NCBI GenBank assembly: GCA_029548585.1
Contig: JAKPNC010000274.1
Coordinates: 1 to 12,283 of the forward strand
Direction of reading: 5' to 3'
From: a bacterium
GTDB taxonomy: Bacteria; Ratteibacteria; UBA8468; B48-G9; JAFGKM01
Length of the DNA: 12,283 nt
A program made the position numbers and the translations under genes. The notes beneath the pieces were generated by a model. That model ran no database searches and was not told the DNA's origin. It saw only the letters and a list, made by a program, of their open reading frames with translations. The stretch's first letter is position 1, and each line of letters opens with the position of its first letter. Positions 7,738 to 12,283 of the stretch are shown piece by piece.

Positions 7738-7771
7738 GGCGGAATTTTAATTTTCTTCATTATATTCCGCC
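7738..7771. promoter_or_regulatory. Inverted repeat bracketing the beta-helix gene -10 box
   Basis: GGCGGAAT (7738-7745) and ATTCCGCC (7764-7771) are perfect 8-base arms separated by 18 bases. The -10 box of the minus promoter (7759-7764) lies between them, touching the right arm. Only the left arm lies downstream of the predicted transcription start near 7752, so this is better explained as a DNA operator for a dimeric regulator than as an RNA hairpin. Confidence 0.45.
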
Positions 7772-7786
7772 CTGAAAGTTTGTCAA
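7759..7786 (-). promoter_or_regulatory. Sigma70-type promoter for the beta-helix gene
   Basis: Minus-strand TTGACA (7786-7781) and TATAAT (7764-7759) are exact consensus with a 16-base spacer. The leader to the start at 7716 would be about 36 bases. Confidence 0.7.
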
Positions 7787-7807
7787 ACCTCTTCAAGATG
7801 TTATAAT
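7780..7807 (+). promoter_or_regulatory. Sigma70-type promoter for yifB
   Basis: Plus-strand TTGTCA (7780-7785, one mismatch) and TATAAT (7802-7807) with a 16-base spacer, giving a leader of about 43 bases before yifB. Its -35 box overlaps the -35 box of the divergent beta-helix promoter by five bases within the palindrome-like GTTTGTCAAAC. Confidence 0.6.
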
Positions 7808-7856
7808 TCTATCACTTTCATCGTATGTATGTTAAAACGGGAGAATACAGGAACAA

Positions 7857-9380
7857 ATGCTGGCAAATGTTAAGTCACTGACAGTCTGGGGAATAGACGG
7901 TTACAACGTAGACGTGGAAGTTGACATATCCTTCGGCATTCCTTCCATATCCATCGTGGGGTTGCCCGACCAGGCGGTCAAAGAAAGCAAGGACAGGATA
8001 AGGCCCGCCATAAAGAATTCCGGATTCGACTTTCCTTCCAACAGGAAGATGGTCATCAATCTCGCCCCTGCCGACACAAAAAAAGAGGGTTCATACTTCG
8101 ACCTTCCCATAGCCGTTGGCATACTGATAGCAACGGAAAACCTGCCCGCGGATGCCGCTGAGGAATTCTTTTTCGTGGGAGAACTCGCCCTGGACGGCTC
8201 TCTCAGGCCTGTCAAGGGAATACTCCCCATGGCTATCAGACTTGCAGAAACAGGGAAAAGCAAACTTATCCTGCCTGCAGAAAACGCTATGGAAGCATCT
8301 CTAATAAACGGTATAAAAGCATACCCCGTACAAAACCTCAGGGAATGCTTTGAATTTTTAACGGGCAAGAAAGAAATCCTGCCGGCATCCTGCAACATAG
8401 AACAGCTTTTTGAGTCAAAAAATAAGCACAGCCTCGATTTCAAGGACGTAAAGGGGCAGGCCTACGCCAAAAGGGCGCTCGAAGTGGCGGTCGCAGGCGG
8501 ACACAACATACTTATGATAGGTTCTCCCGGAGCCGGAAAGACCATGCTCGCTTCAAGAATCCCCTCAATCCTTCCCTCGTTAATCCTTCCCGAAGCCCTT
8601 GAAATTACAAGAATACACAGCGTGGCCGGAATACTCAAAGAGGGACTTGTGACAGAACGGCCATACAGAAACCCCCACCATACGATATCGAACATAGCCC
8701 TCATAGGAGGCGGCGGAGTCCCAAAACCCGGGGAGGTAAGCCTTGCTCATAACGGGGTGCTTTTTCTTGATGAACTGCCCGAATTTCACAGGGACGTGCT
8801 TGAAGTGCTGAGACAGCCGCTTGAAGACGGAAAAGTAAGCATCTCCCGCGCAAAAGGAAGGCTGACATTTCCCAGCAGGTTCCTCCTTGTCGGATCCATG
8901 AACCCCTGCCCCTGCGGCTGGTACGGGGATAATGCCCGTCAGTGCCGGTGCACCCTCGGGCAGATGCTCAAATACAGGAAAAAAATATCAGGCCCCCTGC
9001 TCGACAGGATAGACATACACGTAGACGTAACGAGCCTTCCTCCCAACCTCCTTATGAAAGAGCAGGATGAAGAACCTTCAGAAACCATCCGGCAGAGGGT
9101 TGAAGCGGCAAGAAAAATACAGCAGGAACGGTTTGAAGGCACTGGCATATTTTTCAACGGCCACATGAACTCCGCCCTTCTGAAGAAACACTGCGCGCTG
9201 GACGACGAATGCCGCATGCTTGTAAGGGGAGCGTTGGACGCGCTTTACCTATCGGCAAGGGCATACGACAAGATAAGAAAGGTAGCCCGCACCATAGCCG
9301 ACATGGAAAACTCCCAGGCCATAAAACCACAACACCTCGCCGAAGCCATCCAGTATCGCAGCCTCGACCGCAATTTATAA
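7857..9380 (+). CDS. comM: YifB/ComM family Mg-chelatase-like AAA+ ATPase
   Basis: In competent bacteria, ComM is a hexameric branch-migration helicase that helps integrate foreign DNA. Homologues are widespread in non-competent bacteria, so the role here is inferred. The 507 residues match the family length. The N-terminal part is a Lon-type substrate domain (about 1-170: VEVDISFGIPSISIVGLPD, NLAPADTKKEG, FDLPIAVGIL). The AAA+ core has Walker A GSPGAGKT (222-229), PHHTIS (274-279), Walker B VLFLDE (301-306), the cysteine-rich NPCPCGWYGDNARQCRC (349-365) and SGPLLDRIDIH with the arginine finger region (378-388). A C-terminal Mg-chelatase domain ends at AIQYRSLDRNL. The ribosome site AGGAA lies 5 bases before the ATG. 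The last 40 bases through the stop codon are duplicated at 9958-9997. Confidence 0.96.
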   Translation: MLANVKSLTVWGIDGYNVDVEVDISFGIPSISIVGLPDQAVKESKDRIRPAIKNSGFDFPSNRKMVINLAPADTKKEGSYFDLPIAVGILIATENLPADAAEEFFFVGELALDGSLRPVKGILPMAIRLAETGKSKLILPAENAMEASLINGIKAYPVQNLRECFEFLTGKKEILPASCNIEQLFESKNKHSLDFKDVKGQAYAKRALEVAVAGGHNILMIGSPGAGKTMLASRIPSILPSLILPEALEITRIHSVAGILKEGLVTERPYRNPHHTISNIALIGGGGVPKPGEVSLAHNGVLFLDELPEFHRDVLEVLRQPLEDGKVSISRAKGRLTFPSRFLLVGSMNPCPCGWYGDNARQCRCTLGQMLKYRKKISGPLLDRIDIHVDVTSLPPNLLMKEQDEEPSETIRQRVEAARKIQQERFEGTGIFFNGHMNSALLKKHCALDDECRMLVRGALDALYLSARAYDKIRKVARTIADMENSQAIKPQHLAEAIQYRSLDRNL

Positions 9381-9382
9381 TG
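9343..9382 (+). repeat. Direct repeat copy 1: the 3' end of yifB
   Basis: A 40-base stretch from inside the last yifB codons through the TAA stop and two following bases. It matches 9958-9997 with two differences, at the third positions of an Ile and a Tyr codon, both silent. It may be the left attachment site of a small inserted segment. Confidence 0.85.
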
Positions 9383-9450
9383 ATGCCGCCATCCGAAGGC
9401 AATTCGCAGTATTTCTTTTACAAAAAACCTGCGGTACAATAGAAAATGAA

Positions 9451-9693
9451 ATGAGCCCAACAATATTGAGGATTAAGGGATACAGATTTTACTTTCTTTC
9501 AAACTAAGAAAAACGCATGCATGTTCATATTATTTGCGCTGAAGGCGAAACAAAATTCTGGATTGAACCGATAGTTTCTCTTGCAATATACCATAAACTT
9601 AATTCGGCAAGGTTAAAAGAAATACAAGAACTTGTCGAGGAGCATAAAAATGAAATCAGTAAAGAATGGAAAAGATATTTCAGTATCAGTTGA
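9451..9693 (+). pseudogene. DUF4160 protein gene broken by an in-frame stop
   Basis: Read through the stop, the frame gives an 80-codon protein with the DUF4160 pattern. It opens MSPTILRIKGYRFYFLSN, then TAA at 9505-9507, then EKRMHVHIICAEGETKFWIE and SLAIYHKLNSARLKEIQELV, ending in KEWKRYFSIS and TGA. Family members usually read through this spot with a glutamate-rich turn, so a single GAA-to-TAA change would explain the stop. Other genes here use TAA as an ordinary stop, so recoding is unlikely. An ATG at 9517 could restart translation but has no ribosome site. It overlaps the DUF2442 gene by 44 bases, the usual tight pairing of these two families. A toxin-antitoxin-like role has been suggested for such pairs from arrangement alone, and I cannot confirm it. 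Confidence 0.75.
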
Positions 9694-9913
9694 AAATATT
9701 ACAATTTTCGGGATATGGTTATTTGTCAAGGGTAAAGAATATTTTTTGAGTTTTGACGATTATCCTTGTTTTAAAGACCAAAACGTCAAGTCAATCCATA
9801 ACGTAGAACTATGGCACGATTTTCACCTTTACTGGCCGGATTTGGATGTGGACCTGGAGATAGATAACCTGGAAAATCCTGAAAAATACCCTCTTAAGAG
9901 CAAAAACTTGTAA
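9650..9913 (+). CDS. DUF2442 domain protein
   Basis: An 87-residue protein matching DUF2442. DISVSVENITIFGIWLFVKG is followed by KEYFLSFDDYPCFKD, then NVELWHDFHLYWPDLDVDLE and a LENPEKYPL tail. Function is unknown; family members often sit next to a DUF4160 gene, as here. The ATG at 9650 is preferred over an upstream TTG because GAGGAG lies about 8 bases before it and the family consensus begins there. The frame is intact although its upstream partner is interrupted. Base composition is clearly AT-richer than yifB, in keeping with acquisition from elsewhere. It lies between the two copies of the yifB 3' end. Confidence 0.85.
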   Translation: MKSVKNGKDISVSVENITIFGIWLFVKGKEYFLSFDDYPCFKDQNVKSIHNVELWHDFHLYWPDLDVDLEIDNLENPEKYPLKSKNL

Positions 9914-9957
9914 CCACGCCGCTTGATAAATATCTCCTCCACTGTTTTCTCCCGCCT

Positions 9958-9997
9958 AAGCCATTCAGTACCGCAGCCTCGACCGCAATTTATAATG
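9958..9997 (+). repeat. Direct repeat copy 2: displaced 3' end of a yifB gene
   Basis: It matches 9343-9382 at 38 of 40 bases. Read in the yifB frame it still gives AIQYRSLDRNL and a TAA stop. The codon just before is TAA where yifB has GAA, and similarity fades further upstream. Silent third-position differences point to a copy that once evolved as coding sequence, such as the end of the pre-insertion yifB. Confidence 0.85.
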
Positions 9998-10195
9998 CGG
10001 GTAAACATAAAGCAATGCTCACAGGAAAGAATAAATTATAAAAAGGTCTACCGGCTATATGGGAAAGAAGATGCGGCCGGCTTTTTTGACCACGCATCCG
10101 GCCACCAGCCCACGGAAGAATCCGTCGCAACCGCATACAGGTGGCTCGCAGAACAGTTCGGCCTGAAAGAACAAAAACAGGAATGGCACCTCTAA
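9995..10195 (+). pseudogene. C-terminal remnant resembling an alpha/beta hydrolase
   Basis: The open frame gives about 66 residues after an ATG that lies at the end of the yifB repeat. The last two thirds, KKVYRLYGKEDAAGFFDHAS, GHQPTEESVATAYRWLAEQF and a short tail, resemble the C-terminal end of esterase-like alpha/beta hydrolases of the acetyl xylan esterase type. There a final histidine (here in SGHQPT) belongs to the catalytic triad and a Y-W-L helix closes the fold. The rest of the enzyme, with its nucleophile, is absent. The first 18 residues look like unrelated AT-rich sequence. It is probably a fragment of a gene that once followed yifB. No ribosome site is seen. Confidence 0.5.
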
Positions 10196-10249
10196 AAAAG
10201 ATACCGTTGTAAACCCCGGTGAATGACAAAAAGAGGATTTGAAAAAGAA

Positions 10250-10488
10250 TTAAAGCAACCTTAAGAATTCTTCAATTGTAAGCCCGCACTCTTTTATGAT
10301 TTTTCTTAACATTCCTTTTGCTATATCGGGATGGTTTGGAATTGTAACTCTTCTATAAGGAGATTCCATACTTCTCAATATTATATGGCTGCCTTTCTGA
10401 TGGTCAAATTCATATCCAGCCTTTGACAGGGCTTTTATTGTTTTTTCAATCCATCTTCATCCTGCTCGTACATTATTCTGAACTTCAT
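10250..10488 (-). pseudogene. hicB-hicA toxin-antitoxin scar (fused, frameshifted remnant)
   Basis: On the minus strand a good ribosome site (AGGTGAT) precedes an ATG that reads MKFRIMYEQDEDG, the typical opening of the HicB antitoxin. The frame then stops at TAA (10437-10435). In the -1 frame from about 10450 the sequence continues as the body of the HicA mRNA-interferase toxin: TIKALSKAGYEFDHQKGSHI, then SPYRRVTIPNHPDIAKGMLR, then GLTIEEFLRLL and a stop at 10252-10250. GSHI holds the conserved HicA histidine. The HicA N-terminus and most of HicB are missing. An internal deletion that joined the start of hicB to hicA out of frame is the simplest reading. The HicA frame has no usable upstream start, so a working toxin is unlikely unless ribosomes slip at the A6 run at the joint. 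Confidence 0.75.
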
Positions 10489-10570
10489 CCTTATCACCTC
10501 TTGGAAATTACACTACATTATTATCAGAACAAATCAGCTGATATCTTTCACCGTTTGGAAAATTTATCCC

Positions 10571-10599
10571 TTGACAGAAGAAAAACCTGCCGGTAATAT
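10571..10599 (+). promoter_or_regulatory. Candidate promoter upstream of the gntR operon
   Basis: TTGACA (10571-10576) is an exact -35 box. TAATAT (10594-10599) after a 17-base spacer matches four of six -10 positions. If used, the leader to gntR would be about 290 bases and pass through the repeat patchwork. Confidence 0.4.
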
Positions 10600-10617
10600 G
10601 TATTAAAGACTTAATAC
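10600..10617. promoter_or_regulatory. Palindromic operator candidate next to the gntR promoter
   Basis: GTATTAAAGACTTAATAC has perfect 7-base arms around a 4-base centre. It begins right after the -10 box, over the expected transcription start, where a repressor would block initiation. Outer GT and AC bases fit the general form of GntR-family operators, so autoregulation by the downstream regulator is possible. Confidence 0.4.
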
Positions 10618-10646
10618 AATAGCTCTTTTAAAATTCATTCAGCTTT

Positions 10647-10670
10647 CCCCTCTACCCTACGGGGAGAGGG
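10647..10670. repeat. GC-rich intergenic hairpin
   Basis: CCCTCT-A-CCC-TAC-GGG-G-AGAGGG folds with 6 and 3 base pairs around one A-G mismatch, followed by CCAGGGTGAGGGG. It resembles a common class of short intergenic repeats. There is no U-tract, so it is not a clear terminator. Confidence 0.55.
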
Positions 10671-10778
10671 CCAGGGTGAGGGGGGTTCTTGATTATCATC
10701 CTGAAACGCTTCTATTTATCCTGAAGGATTCAGAATCCCAGTACCTGAACAACGATGAAATCAATCCTCTCTCATATT

Positions 10779-10798
10779 TCCTCCCCCTCAGGGGAGGA
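10779..10798. repeat. Perfect 8-base-pair hairpin with tetraloop
   Basis: TCCTCCCC and GGGGAGGA pair fully around a CTCA loop. It lies in the leader of gntR and has no following U-tract in either direction. Confidence 0.55.
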
Positions 10799-10830
10799 TG
10801 AAGGTAAACGCGAATTGACGGAAATTCATC

Positions 10831-10869
10831 TCACCATCCTTTTAGAGAAAGGAACAAAGAGGATGGTGA
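10831..10869. repeat. 10-base inverted repeat directly upstream of gntR
   Basis: TCACCATCCT (10831-10840) and AGGATGGTGA (10860-10869) are perfectly complementary arms with a 19-base loop, ending 25 bases before the gntR start and just ahead of its AGGTGA ribosome site. It could be an operator of the widely spaced kind used by YtrA-type regulators, or a leader hairpin. Confidence 0.5.
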
Positions 10870-10894
10870 AAATTAAACATTAACAGGTGACAAC

Positions 10895-11287
10895 ATGTAC
10901 ATCAAAATAAACCCGGACAGCGGCCTGGCGCCCTACCTGCAAATCATCAGGCAAATTAAATACCTCATTGCCTGCGGAGCGTTGAAAGCGGGAGACCAGC
11001 TGCCCGCAATCAGGGACCTTGCCATGCAACTTCGGGTAAACCCCAATACCGTCGCCCGGGCTTACAGGGAACTGAGCTACGAGAAAATTATTACAAGCAG
11101 CTGGGGCGCCGGTACCTTCATCTCAAAAGAAGTGAAAAAAATCGCCGAATCCGAAAAGAAAAAGATTATTGCCGAAGTCCTCGAACAGGCAATCCACCAG
11201 GCGGACAGCCTCGGACTTACTCCCGAAGAAATCACGCAGCTTTTTGCCAATCTGCTGAAAGCACACAAAGGAGACACAAAAAAATGA
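10895..11287 (+). CDS. GntR-family transcriptional regulator, YtrA subfamily
   Basis: A 130-residue DNA-binding regulator. The N-terminal winged helix-turn-helix (about 12-78) opens with PYLQIIRQIKYLIACGALKA and GDQLPAIRDLA, has the recognition region LRVNPNTVARAYREL (46-60), and ends in the wing GAGTFIS. The C-terminal tail is only about 50 residues of helix (80-125, KIAESEKKKIIAEVLEQAI, GLTPEEITQLFANLL). That is too short for a FadR or HutC ligand domain and is diagnostic of the YtrA subfamily, whose members usually repress adjacent ABC transporter operons. AGGTGA lies 5 bases before the ATG. Its TGA overlaps the permease ATG (ATGA), so the two are coupled. Palindromes at 10600-10617 and 10831-10869 are candidate autoregulatory sites. 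Confidence 0.93.
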   Translation: MYIKINPDSGLAPYLQIIRQIKYLIACGALKAGDQLPAIRDLAMQLRVNPNTVARAYRELSYEKIITSSWGAGTFISKEVKKIAESEKKKIIAEVLEQAIHQADSLGLTPEEITQLFANLLKAHKGDTKK

Positions 11288-12283
11288 GAACACTCATCTG
11301 GAAGGAATGGCGGGAACAGAGGTTATTCTTCTTCCTTGCCGTGGGGTTGATTATCTTAATCCGGATTGTGCCGGAACTTATACCCCGTCATCCTTCAATA
11401 ATACTGGACATTAAGCTTTACAAATTATACATGAGTTACTTCGTCCTTCCACTTCTCTTCTCCTTATTACTGGGAGCTATTTCCTTTACCAATGAATTTG
11501 CCAGGAATACCAAATCCTTTCTCTTAACCCAACCTGTCAGCACAGCGAGACTTTTCTGGGTAAAATATCTTTCTGGGTTAATTGTTCTTACAACCCTTAT
11601 TTTTTTCACCCATATTGTTTTCAGCATTCATTACAGAGAGTTCGATTTCTCAGATATCAAAAATATGTGGCCTGCTTTTTACCTGTTTTTCCCCATTCTA
11701 TATTCTGCCGGCTGTTTCAGTTCCCTGCTTCTGAAAAACGCTCTTCCCGCAATCATCTGCACTCCTTTTCTGCTCTTATTTGGCTTCTTGATTGTATTAC
11801 CTCTGATTGTCGTCCTGTTTTTAGTCAACCCTTGCATGGCAACCTTCATCCTTTCCGTTTTCTCTATTGTTATTGCCTCATTTCTTATCTTTTCCTTCAC
11901 CACGTGGCAGAAAGCTATTACCAAGGATGGATCGGCAATCAAAACCGTCCTGGCTATTGCCGGTTTGATTTTACTTTTCTCTCTTGCCTCCCATACTACC
12001 GCCAACCTTGTAACCGGATATGCATTAAATAAAACTATAAGGCAGGCAAAGGCAGAAGGTATAAAACTGACGCCGGAAGAAGTAATACCTCCGCCTGTTC
12101 CTGATAAAGACAACGCCGCTCTTGTCTACCAGCAGGCATTTGATCTGGCAGAACGTCTGAAGAAGAAATACAGAACAGAATGGGAATATATGCCCTATGA
12201 AGGCAAAACCAAAATAGAGGAACTGACTGTAACACAAAAGAAAAACATCAGCAGGATTATGCAAGATCCGGAATTTATAAAGC
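11284..12283 (+). CDS. ABC-2-like membrane permease, C-terminus beyond right edge
   Basis: Read directly from 11284, the frame stays open for 333 codons to the window end. It starts MRTLIWKEWREQRLFF, the usual opening of ABC-2-type permeases with an amphipathic WKEWRE segment. About seven hydrophobic segments follow, near residues 14-30, 48-68, 94-116, 129-149, 154-182, 185-206 and 219-238. FTNEFARNTKSFLLTQPVS at 68-86 is the typical cytoplasmic loop of this family (E-x-x-R-x-T-x-x-x-L-L-x-x-P). After the last segment comes a hydrophilic part of at least 90 residues with PPPVPDKDNAALVYQQAFDL (268-287) and a following helical stretch with QDPEFIK. This tail is not part of a standard permease. 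No ATPase gene lies between the regulator and this permease, though one usually accompanies YtrA-type regulators; it may follow outside the window. Substrate is unknown. Confidence 0.82.
   Translation, partial: MRTLIWKEWREQRLFFFLAVGLIILIRIVPELIPRHPSIILDIKLYKLYMSYFVLPLLFSLLLGAISFTNEFARNTKSFLLTQPVSTARLFWVKYLSGLIVLTTLIFFTHIVFSIHYREFDFSDIKNMWPAFYLFFPILYSAGCFSSLLLKNALPAIICTPFLLLFGFLIVLPLIVVLFLVNPCMATFILSVFSIVIASFLIFSFTTWQKAITKDGSAIKTVLAIAGLILLFSLASHTTANLVTGYALNKTIRQAKAEGIKLTPEEVIPPPVPDKDNAALVYQQAFDLAERLKKKYRTEWEYMPYEGKTKIEELTVTQKKNISRIMQDPEFIK

Larger units (their letters stand above)
10489..10894. other. Gene-free 400-base region of promoter signals and hairpin repeats
   Basis: No coding frame is convincing here. 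The left part (to about 10620) is AT-rich and holds a candidate promoter and palindrome. From about 10640 to 10870 it is a patchwork of short inverted repeats unlike the flanks. One is a GC-rich hairpin of the CCCTCACCCTGGCCCTCTCC type seen in intergenic DNA of many bacteria. Two ATCCTGAA repeats, GGATTC-A-GAATCC, and two further hairpins follow. Confidence 0.6.

Noticed and set aside
9376..9381. TATAAT inside both copies of the yifB-end repeat as a promoter for the cassette.
   Set aside because: No -35 box is found at a suitable distance; the hexamer is part of the last Leu codon, stop and following bases.
9505..9507. Stop-codon recoding (TAA read as an amino acid) in the DUF4160 gene.
   Set aside because: The DUF362, yifB and DUF2442 genes all end at TAA in normal places, so a simple nonsense mutation is more likely.
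9383..10894. A CRISPR array, tRNA attachment site or insertion sequence in the accessory region.
   Set aside because: No regularly spaced repeats, no tRNA cloverleaf and no transposase or integrase frame were seen; only the yifB-end repeat pair and isolated hairpins are present.

Overview
The window reads as an ordinary chromosomal stretch (about 1-9380) joined to a decayed accessory stretch (about 9380-10890) and then a new transport operon (10895 to the right edge). Taxonomy is uncertain. GC content is moderate, promoters look sigma70-like, the glutamine synthetase is of the alpha type, PurS and PurL are separate, a ferredoxin-type DUF362 protein is present, and the ABC permease has a C-terminal tail of a style I associate with Planctomycetes or Omnitrophica-like genomes. 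That suggests an uncultured, probably anaerobic bacterium; I would not name a phylum firmly.

Left part, minus strand: glnA (2441-3775), a double-length purS (1952-2434) and purL (1955 running off the left edge) form a tight operon, with a 6-base gap and then an ATGA overlap. It makes glutamine and places beside it two subunits of the FGAM synthase that consumes glutamine-derived ammonia. A consensus promoter (4011-4038) lies about 230 bases upstream of glnA. The leader between them holds a terminator-like hairpin with a U-tract, a small hairpin and a 14-base palindrome, so the operon may be controlled by premature termination.

Middle: a divergent plus-strand gene encodes a DUF362 protein with two [4Fe-4S] motifs (4122-5186). 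It is followed by a type I glycerate kinase (5315-6460), which converges on a minus-strand right-handed beta-helix protein (6481-7716). The beta-helix gene and yifB/comM (7857-9380, plus) diverge from a compact two-way promoter whose -35 boxes overlap almost completely. An 8-base inverted repeat brackets the beta-helix -10 box.

Right part: the last 40 bases of yifB, including its stop codon, are repeated 615 bases downstream (9343-9382 and 9958-9997). The two differences are silent. Between the copies is an AT-richer two-gene cassette: a DUF4160 gene broken by a stop codon and an intact DUF2442 gene. This looks like an insertion at the 3' end of yifB. Beyond it lie a C-terminal scrap resembling an alpha/beta hydrolase, a hicB-hicA deletion scar, and about 400 bases of hairpin-rich intergenic repeats with a candidate promoter and operator. 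The window ends in a YtrA-type GntR regulator translationally coupled to an ABC-2-like permease that runs off the right edge.

No tRNA, rRNA, CRISPR array, integrase or transposase gene was recognised.
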